A DNA stretch of 64,000 bases from positions 496,001-560,000 of the forward strand of contig NZ_JBJXRG010000001.1 of the NCBI RefSeq assembly GCF_046254955.1, given 5' to 3'. Below the pieces are notes generated by a model that was not told where the DNA came from, searched no databases, and saw only the letters and a list, made by a program, of their open reading frames with translations. Every line of letters starts with the position of its first letter. Positions within the stretch are counted from its first letter, which is position 1. The position numbers and the translations under genes were made by a program. Positions 16,311 to 25,437 of this stretch are shown one piece after another. Source of the DNA: Qipengyuania_C sp046254955 (GTDB lineage Bacteria; Pseudomonadota; Alphaproteobacteria; Sphingomonadales; Sphingomonadaceae).

Positions 16311-17449
16311 TGACATCAATCGCAATCGATGCGGAATTTGATAGCGGGAATATCGAAGTTCGCTCGATCGATGGGAACAGCGCAGTTCTGGTGATCCGCA
16401 AGGACCACCTGTCGGAATTTGCGCAATGGTTCCATTTCCGTGTGAGCGGCGCTGCCGGCCGCGAATTGGAGCTCAAGATCGTCGATCTGTCGCAGTCTGC
16501 TTATCCGGCAGGCTGGCCTGGCTATAATGCCTGTGTCAGCGAAGATCGCGAATATTGGGCGCGCGCTACAAGCACTTACGACAAAGCCGCAGACGGCGGC
16601 TGTCTGACAATCCGCTACACGCCTGCCAGCGACATCGCCTGGTTTGCCTATTTCCCGCCCTATTCGATGGAGCGTCACCAAGATCTGGTCGCCGAAGCGG
16701 CTGCGAGCGAGGGCGTCGACTATCGTAGGCTGGGTGAAACACTGGATGGACAGCCGCTCGATTGCCTCGAGCTGGGCGATGGCGATACACAGGTATGGCT
16801 CTATGCGCGCCAGCATCCCGGTGAGAGCATGGCCGAATGGTGGATGGAAGGCGCGCTCGAATGCCTGACCGATCCGGGCGATCCGGTGGGCCGGGCGCTC
16901 AGGCAGCGCTGCCGTTTTCATATCGTCCCCAATTGTAATCCGGATGGATCGCGCCGCGGCCATCTGCGGACCAATGCGGTGGGCTCGAACCTCAATCGCG
17001 AGTGGGCTGAGCCAACTCCTGAAAAATCACCCGAGGTTCTCGCTATCCGCAATGCGATGGATGAAAGCGGCGTCGACTTTGCAATGGACGTGCATGGCGA
17101 TGAAGCGATTGCCGCCGTGTTCCTCGCCGGTTTCGAAGGTATCCCTTCGTGGACCGAGGGTCTGAAGGCGAGCTATGACCGCTACAAATCAATCCTCGAT
17201 CGCCGCACACCCGATTTCCAGACCAGAAAAGGTTATCCGGTAGCCAAACCCGGCACGGCCAACCTCTCCATGAGCACCAACCAGGTCGCCGAGCGCTTCG
17301 GCGCGACGTCCATGACGCTCGAGATGCCCTTCAAGGACAATGACGATTTGCCCGATGCCGAGCAGGGCTGGAGTCCCGAACGGTGCAAGGTGCTCGCGCG
17401 GGATTGCGTCGCCAGCTTGCTTGAGTGGCTAGATGAGCGCGAAGCCTAG
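16310..17449 (+). CDS. M14-family zinc carboxypeptidase, cytosolic carboxypeptidase-like
   Basis: 379 residues. An N-terminal beta domain of about 120 residues precedes the M14 catalytic domain. Zinc ligands H169 and E172 sit in ARQHPGES and H262 in DVHGDE. N229/R230 in NLNREW bind substrate, and the catalytic E338 is in TLEMPF. This layout is that of bacterial relatives of the eukaryotic CCP/AGBL deglutamylases, with no signal peptide. The GTG start overlaps the preceding lipoprotein stop by one base, so translation is coupled. The substrate is unknown. Confidence 0.9.
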   Translation: MTSIAIDAEFDSGNIEVRSIDGNSAVLVIRKDHLSEFAQWFHFRVSGAAGRELELKIVDLSQSAYPAGWPGYNACVSEDREYWARATSTYDKAADGGCLTIRYTPASDIAWFAYFPPYSMERHQDLVAEAAASEGVDYRRLGETLDGQPLDCLELGDGDTQVWLYARQHPGESMAEWWMEGALECLTDPGDPVGRALRQRCRFHIVPNCNPDGSRRGHLRTNAVGSNLNREWAEPTPEKSPEVLAIRNAMDESGVDFAMDVHGDEAIAAVFLAGFEGIPSWTEGLKASYDRYKSILDRRTPDFQTRKGYPVAKPGTANLSMSTNQVAERFGATSMTLEMPFKDNDDLPDAEQGWSPERCKVLARDCVASLLEWLDEREA

Positions 17450-18213
17450 TCTTCCGACAGGTCACTCAAGCAGTCGGGCTTGGACGAACCGCCTTCCCCA
17501 CCCTCGAATGCGCATCCTAGCGGGCTGATTCGCTCCGAGATATTTGGCGCCTCGCCGCGCATTCCGAAGAGATATTCTCCATCGAGCGACAGACCGTGGT
17601 CAGCAAAATGCATCTCGTCTCTCGCCAGCACCAGATATTCTTCCAAGACAATTTCCTGACCGTAGGCGGGCGAATCGAAGGTGCATGCGCCGGGCTTGAT
17701 GTCACCTCGAAAGCGGTCGCCGTGCCAACGCCAAAACAGGTCGCAGCCCTCCCACACGGTAGTGTCATCGGGAGATATGTCGGCCAGAAGTGAGACATCG
17801 CGATAGGCGCCAAGTAGCGATTGCTGATCGGCGGGCACGTGTACCGTCAATCGGATCGCCTGCTCACTTTCATCGATTGCGATCACGTAGATTCGCTGGC
17901 GATAGACCTCGCCTTCCGGAGACGCGCCTTCAAGCCAACGGCGCTGCTCGGCATAGAAGGTTATCTCGTCGAAATGCGGCAAGTCGACCTGGCGGAAGAT
18001 CGAATAGCGGCGGTAGTTGCGATCTTCATCCGGAACACCAGCAGCCACCTCATTCTCGACCTGCGCCGCACTGTCATAGCGGCCGGGAAACCACTCGAGA
18101 AACAGCTCGAGCTGCTCTTCCAGGGTTTTCGGGTCCGGCGGCGCCTCGTGAGCCGTGGCGGGGTTCGCGAATGCCATGGCAGCGAAGAACGTTACAACAA
18201 GCTGTCGGATCAT
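17446..18213 (-). CDS. Secreted CpcT/CpeT-like protein
   Basis: 255 residues with a signal peptide (LVVTFFAAMAFANPATAHE). The motifs FPGRYDSAAQVENE, YRQRIYVI, GCDLFWRWHGDRFRG and KPGACTF match the CpcT/CpeT fold, known in cyanobacteria as a phycobilin lyase. Nothing here suggests phycobiliproteins, and the export signal points to a different, envelope role. It converges on the carboxypeptidase gene with a 4-bp overlap of the ends. Confidence 0.78.
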   Translation of the reverse strand: MIRQLVVTFFAAMAFANPATAHEAPPDPKTLEEQLELFLEWFPGRYDSAAQVENEVAAGVPDEDRNYRRYSIFRQVDLPHFDEITFYAEQRRWLEGASPEGEVYRQRIYVIAIDESEQAIRLTVHVPADQQSLLGAYRDVSLLADISPDDTTVWEGCDLFWRWHGDRFRGDIKPGACTFDSPAYGQEIVLEEYLVLARDEMHFADHGLSLDGEYLFGMRGEAPNISERISPLGCAFEGGEGGSSKPDCLSDLSED

Positions 18214-18350
18214 TTGCCCGTCCTAACCCGCACTCGATCGTGGCGAAAGCGCCCTAACTTGCGGCGAGCCACCCTCATTGGGCGCGCTGAACCTATAAGC
18301 AAGCTCAGACCTTCAGCGCCAATGCGTCCCTGTCGGCTTCGCGCTGCAAG

Positions 18351-19328
18351 TCAGGCCGCAAGAAATCCAGTCAGGCGCTTGGCGATGATTTCGTCCGCTT
18401 CGGCCATGATCCGGTCGATCAGCTCCTTGCAGGTCGGGATGTCATTGATTAGCCCGGCGACCATGCCGCACGACCATGCGCCCGCATCCATCTCGCCTTC
18501 CATCATGATCTTGGGATAAACACCCGCGACCTGCTCGATGATATCTTCGAACTGGAGGTCGCTGCCCTTCTCGCGCTCGATTTCGAGCAATTCCTCGACT
18601 GCCGAGTTGGTAAGGACGCGCTCGGTATTGCGCAGCGGGCGCATCACCAGCCGCGTATCGAGCTCGCTCGCTGCGACGATTGCCTGCTTCACATTCTCGT
18701 GCACCGGCGCTTCCTTCGTGGCGATAAAGCGCGTGCCCATATTCATGCCCTCCGCTCCCATCGCCAGGCTGGCGACAAGGCTGCGGCCATCGGCCTGTCC
18801 GCCGCTGGCGACAAAGGGAATTTCCAGCTCGTCCGCAGCGCGCGGCAGCAAGATCATGTTCGGAATATCGTCTTCTCCCGGATGCCCGCCGCATTCGAAG
18901 CCGTCGACCGAGACGGCGTCGCACCCGATCGACTGGGCCTTGAGCGAATGGCGAACGCTGGTGCATTTGTGGATCACCTTGACCCCGGCTTCCTTGAAAA
19001 AGGGCAGCACCTGCGCCGGATTGTTGCCCGCGGTTTCGACCGCCTTGATGCCGCTATCGATGATGACTTTGACGAGGCCGGGATAGTCCGGCGCATTCAC
19101 CGTCGGCAGGAAGGTCAGGTTCACGCCGAATGGCTTGTCGGTCATGTCCTTGCACTTGGCGATCTCGTCGGCGAGTTTTTCGGGTGTGCCCAAAGTCAGC
19201 CCGGTGATGATGCCCAGCCCGCCTGCATTGGAAACCGCTGCGGCCATCTCGGCAAAGCCGACAAAGTGCATGCCGCCCTGGATAATCGGATGCTCGATAC
19301 CAAACATTTCGGTGATGCGGGTCTTCAT
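18351..19328 (-). CDS. Nitronate monooxygenase / NAD(P)H-dependent flavin oxidoreductase
   Basis: An FMN-dependent TIM-barrel enzyme of the nitronate monooxygenase (2-nitropropane dioxygenase) family. HPIIQGGMHFVG at the N-terminus, the FMN phosphate-binding ASGGQADGRSL and MGAEGMNMGTRFIAT are visible. The start at 19328 is chosen because GGAGGA lies at ideal spacing; an upstream in-frame ATG lacks such a site. It has about 325 residues. Close relatives include enoyl-reductase-like enzymes, so the precise substrate is open. Confidence 0.9.
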   Translation of the reverse strand: MKTRITEMFGIEHPIIQGGMHFVGFAEMAAAVSNAGGLGIITGLTLGTPEKLADEIAKCKDMTDKPFGVNLTFLPTVNAPDYPGLVKVIIDSGIKAVETAGNNPAQVLPFFKEAGVKVIHKCTSVRHSLKAQSIGCDAVSVDGFECGGHPGEDDIPNMILLPRAADELEIPFVASGGQADGRSLVASLAMGAEGMNMGTRFIATKEAPVHENVKQAIVAASELDTRLVMRPLRNTERVLTNSAVEELLEIEREKGSDLQFEDIIEQVAGVYPKIMMEGEMDAGAWSCGMVAGLINDIPTCKELIDRIMAEADEIIAKRLTGFLAA

Positions 19329-19455
19329 GGCAAGTTCCTCCAATAACTTCGGTAATTGTTTCTCGTTTCAAACCTTGGCGAGGAGCAAGCGCTCTGGCAA
19401 GAACCACCCGGCCGACGCCGCTGCAATGCTGCTTCGCCGTAACGGAAGGATCGCA

Positions 19456-20343
19456 ATGAGCAGCGAATGGACCATTGGAATCATCGGCGGATCGGGGCTC
19501 TACGCACTCGATTCGCTGGAAGACGCGCAGTGGATCGCAGTTAAATCTCCTTTCGGTGAGCCGTCCGATGAGATCCTGTGCGGCCGGATCGGTGATGTCC
19601 GCGTGCGGTTCTTGCCCCGTCACGGTCGTGGCCACGCCATCTCGCCGACGGACCTCAACGCGCGCGCCAATATCGATGCACTCAAGCGCGCGGGATGCAC
19701 AGACATACTTGCGATTTCGGCAGTCGGATCGCTGCGCGAAGAATTGCCTCCGGGTCATTTCGTTGCCGTCGACCAGTTCATCGACCGCACCAAGGCGCGG
19801 ACCGACAGCTTCTTCGGCAGCGGCTTCGTCACCCACGTCTCGATGGCCGATCCGGTGTGCTCACGGATGGCGGAACTCGCCGCCAATGCGGTGAAGAAAT
19901 CGGGCGGCCCGGTCACCAAAGGCGGGACCTATCTCGCCATGGAAGGGCCGCAGTTTTCGACCCGCGCGGAGAGCAAGCTGTTCCGCGAATGGGGCGCGGA
20001 TGTGATCGGGATGACGGGCTATCCCGAGGCGCGCCTCGCACGCGAGGCCGAGCTGCCTTACGCATTGCTCGGCATGGTCACCGATTATGACGCATGGCGC
20101 GACGACGAAGAAGGTGTGGATGTCGCTGCGGTAATTGAGCAGATGAACGCCAATAGCGAGCTCGCGCGCAAGACGGTTGAAGCCCTCATAACGGCGCTAC
20201 CGGATAAACGCGAACCTTCTCCGATAGACACTGCGCTGGATGACGCGGTGATCACCGCGCCCGACAAGCATGATCCGCACGTCGTGGCCAAGCTCGATGC
20301 GGTAGCGGGACGATTGCTACGGGCGGCACGCGGCGACGGCTAG
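19456..20343 (+). CDS. mtnP: S-methyl-5'-thioadenosine phosphorylase
   Basis: Cleaves methylthioadenosine with phosphate in methionine salvage. The start MSSEWTIGIIGGSGLYAL has the phosphate-binding GGSG. LPRHGRGH, NARANI and the C-terminal GMTGYPEARLAREAELPYA with VTDYDAW are typical of the family. The reading frame is open further upstream, but the ATG at 19456 follows GGAAGG and matches family length (295 residues). Its end overlaps that of fumC by 4 bp. Confidence 0.95.
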   Translation: MSSEWTIGIIGGSGLYALDSLEDAQWIAVKSPFGEPSDEILCGRIGDVRVRFLPRHGRGHAISPTDLNARANIDALKRAGCTDILAISAVGSLREELPPGHFVAVDQFIDRTKARTDSFFGSGFVTHVSMADPVCSRMAELAANAVKKSGGPVTKGGTYLAMEGPQFSTRAESKLFREWGADVIGMTGYPEARLAREAELPYALLGMVTDYDAWRDDEEGVDVAAVIEQMNANSELARKTVEALITALPDKREPSPIDTALDDAVITAPDKHDPHVVAKLDAVAGRLLRAARGDG

Positions 20344-21722
20344 GTCATCGTTTCCGGGCGCACGATTCGGTCGAATTCTACCTCGCTCACATAGCCTAGA
20401 GCCAATGCTGCCTCGCGCAGGGTCGAGCCCTCCTTATGCGCTTTTTTGGCGATCTCGGCCGCCCTGTCATAGCCGATATGCGGGGCCAGCGCGGTCACCA
20501 GCATGAGCGAGCTTTCGACGAGTTCACCGATCCGCTCGCGATTGGGCGCGATCCCGATCACCAGATTGTCCGTGAAACTGCGCGCGGCATCGCCAAGGAG
20601 GTTGATCGATTGCAGCAGCGCGTTCCCGATTACCGGACGATAGACATTCAGTTCGAACTGGCCCTGGCTCCCTGCAAACTGCACGGTCGTCTGATTGCCC
20701 ATGACTTGCGCACAGACCTGCGTCAGCGCTTCGCACTGGGTCGGGTTGATCTTGCCCGGCATGATCGAAGATCCGGGCTCGTTGGCAGGCAGCGAGAGCT
20801 CGCCCAGCCCGGCGCGCGGACCGCTTGCCAAATAGCGGATATCATTGGCGATCTTGAACAGGCCTGCAGCGCAGGAGGCGAGCGCGCCGTGGCAGAACAC
20901 GAGTGAATCCTCGCTGGCGAGAGCTGCGAATTTGTCCGGCGCGCTGGTGAATGGGAGACCCGTTACGTCCGCCACTTCCGCCGCGAATTCCTTGCCGAAC
21001 CCATCAGGGGCATTGAGCCCGGTGCCGACCGCCGTGCCGCCTTGAGCGAGCTCCATCACGCCAGGAAGCGTGGCCTCGATCCGCGCGATTGCCTGTTCGA
21101 CCTGCGCTGCATATCCGCCGAACTCCTGCGCCAGCGTCAGCGGCACCGCGTCCTGCGTATGCGTGCGCCCGATCTTGACGATATCGCCCCACTCGCTGGC
21201 CTTATCTGATAGTGCATCATGCAGGTGCCGTAGAGCCGGGAGGAGCACGCCATTGATCGCGCGCGCCGCCGCGATGTGGATCGCGGTGGGGATCGTGTCG
21301 TTCGACGACTGGCTCATGTTGACGTGATCGTTGGGATGGACCGGTGACTTCGCTCCCGCCTTGCCACCAAGCGCAATATTCGCTTTGTTTGCAATCACTT
21401 CATTGGCATTCATGTTGGACTGCGTGCCGGATCCAGTCTGCCACACTGGCAAGGGAAAATGATCGTCCAGTTCGCCTGCCGCGACCTTCGCCGCCGCATC
21501 CGCAATCGCCTCGGCCAGTTTCTCGTCCAGCCCCGCCAGCCGCGCATTGACCTTCGCTGCGGCAGCCTTGATCACGCCCAGCGCATGGACGATCTCGCGC
21601 GGCATCTTCTCGTTCCCGATGCGGAAATTCTCCAGCGAGCGCTGCGTTTGCGCACCCCACAGCCGGTCAGCGGGGACCTCGACCTCGCCCATGGTGTCGC
21701 TTTCAACGCGCATTTCCGTCAT
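20340..21722 (-). CDS. fumC: Class II fumarate hydratase
   Basis: A TCA-cycle enzyme converting fumarate to L-malate without an iron-sulfur cluster. The fumarase/aspartase signature GSSIMPGKINP is present. QSSNDTIPTA, the substrate-binding TGSGTQSNMNANEV and GRTHTQDAVPLT are also present. Its 460 residues match FumC. Aspartase is the main alternative, but the N-terminal MRVESDTMGEVEVPADRLWGAQTQRS favours fumarase. Convergent with mtnP. Confidence 0.96.
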   Translation of the reverse strand: MTEMRVESDTMGEVEVPADRLWGAQTQRSLENFRIGNEKMPREIVHALGVIKAAAAKVNARLAGLDEKLAEAIADAAAKVAAGELDDHFPLPVWQTGSGTQSNMNANEVIANKANIALGGKAGAKSPVHPNDHVNMSQSSNDTIPTAIHIAAARAINGVLLPALRHLHDALSDKASEWGDIVKIGRTHTQDAVPLTLAQEFGGYAAQVEQAIARIEATLPGVMELAQGGTAVGTGLNAPDGFGKEFAAEVADVTGLPFTSAPDKFAALASEDSLVFCHGALASCAAGLFKIANDIRYLASGPRAGLGELSLPANEPGSSIMPGKINPTQCEALTQVCAQVMGNQTTVQFAGSQGQFELNVYRPVIGNALLQSINLLGDAARSFTDNLVIGIAPNRERIGELVESSLMLVTALAPHIGYDRAAEIAKKAHKEGSTLREAALALGYVSEVEFDRIVRPETMT

Positions 21723-21835
21723 CAGATCAGCCCTTTCGTTGCGGTGCTTGCATGCCAGATTTTCGCGAATAGACCTACCATAGATGATGCGAGATCACTG
21801 GGCATTCATGTGAGACCTCGTTAGATAGACCCGCT

Positions 21836-22363
21836 ATGGGCCGCCTGTTTCGCATATTCGCCGCAATGCTTGCGTTTTGCGCCGCAAGCGCTGCGCAAGC
21901 CGAGATCCAACTCAGTTTTCACAGCTTCAACGGGTCGGTGATGTTCGGCCGTTATCCGCATGCTTTTGTTGTGATGGAAGGCAAGCTGGAAGACGGCACT
22001 CCGATCAACGAGAATTACGGCTTCACGGCCAAGAAAGTCTCGCCCGCGATTCTCTCCGGCCCGGTGTATCACGACATCCTGATCGAGAAGCAGAAGTACA
22101 TCACCAAGACCAATCGCCACTTCACCGTCATGATTGACGATGCAAAATACTGGGCGATCCGAGAGGAGGTCGACAAGTGGCGCAACGCGCCGGGCAAGTT
22201 CTACGATCTGGATACCAACAACTGCATCCATTTCGTCGGCACAATCGCGAAGATAGTAGGGATAAGGATTGTCTACCCTGAAGACATGCTGCACCGCCCG
22301 AAGAAATGGCTCAACCATATAACCGGGCTCAATCCGCAGCTGGGGGCGAAGCGGATCAAGTAG
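21836..22363 (+). CDS. Secreted protein with a possible permuted NlpC/papain-like fold
   Basis: 175 residues with a signal peptide ending at ASAAQA. The mature part has H42 in a strand (RYPHAFVVMEG) and C130 at a helix start (LDTNNCIHFVGTIAKIVG). A His first and an Asn-Cys later is the order of circularly permuted NlpC/P60 (papain-like) proteins, many of which cut amide or ester bonds in the envelope. I recognise no named family; the fold call is inference from these motifs. It diverges from fumC. Confidence 0.6.
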   Translation: MGRLFRIFAAMLAFCAASAAQAEIQLSFHSFNGSVMFGRYPHAFVVMEGKLEDGTPINENYGFTAKKVSPAILSGPVYHDILIEKQKYITKTNRHFTVMIDDAKYWAIREEVDKWRNAPGKFYDLDTNNCIHFVGTIAKIVGIRIVYPEDMLHRPKKWLNHITGLNPQLGAKRIK

Positions 22364-22416
22364 GTACGATCTGTACTGACGGATCGCGCTGACCGCAGGC
22401 AACCTCGGCGCGGCCC

Positions 22417-24687
22417 TTACAAAGCAAGGATCTCCGCACGCTCCTTCGCCAAGTTCGCCCTCACCGGAGCAAGCACGCTGACAAGCGCCGGGTTTGATCG
22501 GAGCGAATCCCAGATCGCATCATCGGAGATGGGGCCCTGTGCTGCCACTCCCGGACTCTGACTGTTGTAAGGCCAGCCCAATCCAACCGCAGAACCTATT
22601 GCTGCGATCGCACGCGCTGTTTCGCCTTTCGCGGCCGCAAGGTTTGCCTCGAGCAGCGCTGCAGTCATGCTAGGGGGTGCTTGGTTCCAAAGCGCGATCG
22701 ATTTTTCCGCCAGGGCGAACAATGCCTGGCTTTCTTCCTTCCTGCCCTCTTCGCGGAGTGCTACGCCAACATAGGTTGCGACTTGCGGAATGAAGTGATG
22801 GGCTCTCACACCCGACATCGCATATCGTTCGAGTGCCTCGGGCGAGCCGAATGCCTCGTCGTAATAGCCGACAAGCTGCGCAGTTCGACCATCGGTAACG
22901 AGCGAAGTCGAGCCACCGATCACCAGCGGAAGAGTTGCGAAAAACTTGTCTCCGTCAATGCCGAGCGCATCCATATCTTCTTGGGGCGGAAGCTTTCCGA
23001 CGATGGCACCATTGATGACCGCCGCCATACCCGTCACCGGCAAATCAGCTGGCAATACGTCCAGCAGTTTTCCCTGATTGGTGAGCTGCAAGCCAAGGAG
23101 CTGACGTTCACGCGGCGAAAGCACAGGCATCACAGCATTCATCACTCTGAAGAACTCGGACTGCTCTCCGCGGCGCAAGGCAATGCGTGCTTGTGCAACA
23201 TCTGCCTGCCACGGCTCAGCCGCCGCCGTCACAATTATTTGATCAATCCGGTCGGCCCCCTCTGGATCTCCAATTCCGCGGAGATAGTATGAAGCTTGCC
23301 AAGCGCGATCCCAAAGCGGGTCCAGTTCCACGACTCTCGTCATCGCTTTCGGCATATCAGTGAGGTATTCGGGGTGGTCGGTTGCCGCGCCAAGCCACAA
23401 CCAACTTTCAGCATCGCCAGGATCCAGCTCTATCGCCCGTCGCAAGAGCGCAACTCGTGACTCCGCGTCTGGGGCCAGAAATCCGGATATTTTGAGCGCT
23501 TCGACAGAGTTTGCATCCAGTTCCAGGGCTGTTTTGGCGTATTGAACAGCATCCCGTTCCGCAGACGGATCGCCAACCAGCGCGCCTAGCAGAGCCGTGG
23601 CTTTTGCCCGGGCACTCCATCCTCCCGCAAAACTCGAGTTTCTCTCGACGACACCTGCCAGAATATCGGCAGCCCCCTCAAGTTGGTCTGGTTGGCGCGA
23701 AGCGATCATGCCTCGCGCGGCCAGAAACAGTTGGTAGTCTGCGTCAGAGACCTGGGCATCCACTCGCCCTTGGCTCGCTTCAAGATCCAGGGCCATGGCG
23801 ATCTTGCGCGCGACCCGTGTTGGCAGCGTTTCCGAGCTATCCAATGACGACGCGACGCTCTCGCGCCAGATGGCCTTCCCGGTTTCAGTACTGACAAGCT
23901 CCAGGTGCAAGATCGTTCGATCGGACGCGGCTTCGATTGATCCATTCAGAATGGCATCTGTCTTTAGCAATCTCCCGATGTCCTGAACGCTGCTCTCATG
24001 GGCCAGCAATTGCTTGGCGCTCTCCGGGACGGTGACCTCCAGGTCAGGATGCCTGGCCAATTCGGATTGGAGCTCTGAAGCGATGCCCGTGGCATAGAAT
24101 GCGTCAGTGCCCTCATGCGCTTCAAGAGACAGCATAGCAATCGATACGCGCTCTTGCCCGGTGCCGAATTGCGAGACCGCGAAAAGCGAAACTGCCGCCA
24201 AGACAGCGAGAATCGCGATGCCGATAGCCGCCGATCTGGTGTTCAAGCCCAAAATCCTTCGCGCCGGAGCGGCTGAGGTTGTGGGTTGCGCTTCGGCCGC
24301 ACCGTCCGCGTCGTCAGCGATCAGTATCCGGTATCCCACCTTGGGAATCGTCTCGATCGAGACCACTTCGCCAGTTGTATCGCGCAAGCTGGTCCTAAGC
24401 AGCGAGATAACTCGGTTGATCGACGCATCGCCAACTATTCGGCCATCCCAGCACTGGCGGATCAAATCGTCTTTTGAAAGCGTGCGCGTGCCTGCCCGTG
24501 ATAGCGCGACCAAAACCACCATTACTTTGGGTTCCAAAGTCGCATCCGCCAAGGTGCCGGAGATTAATCGCCGAGATGGCGCCACGGACAGAGGACCCAG
24601 CACGAAGTCATCGATATGTGCCAAATCGACGTGTCCGATCACGTCACCAACTTCGTGCTGATCTTCTATCTTGCCCGACTGATCCAT
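22417..24687 (-). CDS. CadC/ToxR-like membrane transcriptional regulator with TPR-like periplasmic region
   Basis: 756 residues. An OmpR/PhoB winged-helix domain spans about residues 29-124 (TLSKDDLIRQCWDGRIVGDASINRVISLLR and KVGYRILI). A Pro/Ala linker and one TM helix (about 154-173) follow. Next is a FlgO/TolB-N-like domain (VSIAMLSLEAHEGTDAFYATGIASELQSEL to LHLELVSTETGKAIWRESV). The long C-terminal part consists of helical TPR-like repeats (YAKTALELDANSVEALK, AIELDPGDAESWLWLG). It is probably a one-component sensor regulator in the inner membrane. It diverges from the UrcA gene at 24928, a likely target. Confidence 0.88.
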   Translation of the reverse strand: MDQSGKIEDQHEVGDVIGHVDLAHIDDFVLGPLSVAPSRRLISGTLADATLEPKVMVVLVALSRAGTRTLSKDDLIRQCWDGRIVGDASINRVISLLRTSLRDTTGEVVSIETIPKVGYRILIADDADGAAEAQPTTSAAPARRILGLNTRSAAIGIAILAVLAAVSLFAVSQFGTGQERVSIAMLSLEAHEGTDAFYATGIASELQSELARHPDLEVTVPESAKQLLAHESSVQDIGRLLKTDAILNGSIEAASDRTILHLELVSTETGKAIWRESVASSLDSSETLPTRVARKIAMALDLEASQGRVDAQVSDADYQLFLAARGMIASRQPDQLEGAADILAGVVERNSSFAGGWSARAKATALLGALVGDPSAERDAVQYAKTALELDANSVEALKISGFLAPDAESRVALLRRAIELDPGDAESWLWLGAATDHPEYLTDMPKAMTRVVELDPLWDRAWQASYYLRGIGDPEGADRIDQIIVTAAAEPWQADVAQARIALRRGEQSEFFRVMNAVMPVLSPRERQLLGLQLTNQGKLLDVLPADLPVTGMAAVINGAIVGKLPPQEDMDALGIDGDKFFATLPLVIGGSTSLVTDGRTAQLVGYYDEAFGSPEALERYAMSGVRAHHFIPQVATYVGVALREEGRKEESQALFALAEKSIALWNQAPPSMTAALLEANLAAAKGETARAIAAIGSAVGLGWPYNSQSPGVAAQGPISDDAIWDSLRSNPALVSVLAPVRANLAKERAEILAL

Positions 24688-24927
24688 CGATAACCCCCCA
24701 GAGTCGCAGGCGTTGCTTCAATGCACGGGGACCGTGTCCGCTATGCAGTCACATTACGGTTTTAGGGGGAGGAGTCACCCAGAAAGGCACAATATAAGCT
24801 TTCGATAAGAAAAAAATTGTCAAACTAGAATGGTTTGCTTGGCGCGTCATAAGCAGTGCTTCCTCATCATCATGGTCATCCGATCAACGGATCACTCGAA
24901 CCATGAAACGCACTGAGGAGAAGTCAC

Positions 24928-25272
24928 ATGTTCAAGAACATCACAAGCGCAGTATTTGTCACCACGCTCGCTACGCTGCCGGTATCCGCGCAAGCTCAAG
25001 ATGTCCCGCCCGAAGTCGTCATCAGTTATGCGGACCTCAATCTCGAATCCAAAGCCGGCGAAGAAATTCTTGAACGCCGCATCCGCAAAGCGGTCGAGAA
25101 AGTTTGCGGCGGCCCCGCCCTAAAAATCAACCTGTCATTCGCTCGGCCAATCCGCGAATGCGTCAAGCAGGTTTCGCTCGACGCTGCGAAAGCGAAAAAT
25201 GCTGCCGTAGCCTCGTACAACGCGGAGCGCCTGGCAATTCGAGATCGGAAAATTCGGCTCGCCGCTCGCTGA
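24928..25272 (+). CDS. UrcA-family periplasmic protein
   Basis: 114 residues with a signal peptide (SAVFVTTLATLPVSAQAQD). The family pattern is visible: VVISYADLNLESKAGEEILERRIRKAVEKVCG followed by a second cysteine in IRECV, which probably form a disulfide. UrcA proteins are small secreted proteins common in Caulobacterales and Sphingomonadales with no established activity. GAGGAGAAG lies just upstream of the ATG and a strong hairpin follows the stop. It is divergent from the CadC-like regulator. Confidence 0.85.
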   Translation: MFKNITSAVFVTTLATLPVSAQAQDVPPEVVISYADLNLESKAGEEILERRIRKAVEKVCGGPALKINLSFARPIRECVKQVSLDAAKAKNAAVASYNAERLAIRDRKIRLAAR

Positions 25273-25322
25273 AGGTTTCACTTACCCCGTCGTGCGAGAT
25301 CAGTCCTTCGCACGGCAACCTT

Positions 25323-25349
25323 GAGCCCGGGCACCTGGTGTCCGGGCTC
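25323..25349 (+). terminator. Strong hairpin, probable terminator of the UrcA gene
   Basis: GAGCCCGG (25323-25330) and CCGGGCTC (25342-25349) extend to a stem of about 12 bp with a three-base loop. The T tract after it is weak (ATCCTT), so termination rather than RNA stabilisation is an inference. Confidence 0.6.
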
Positions 25350-25437
25350 ATCCTTGGTCCACTCCCGCATCCCAGACTCCCACAGCTTCCTGCCGCCCGC
25401 GCTTGCCCTGCCCGCCGCTATCGGGAATCAGTCGCGC

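Noticed and set aside
17446..18213. Assignment as a functional phycobilin lyase
   Set aside because: There are no phycobiliprotein or bilin genes, and the protein has an export signal.
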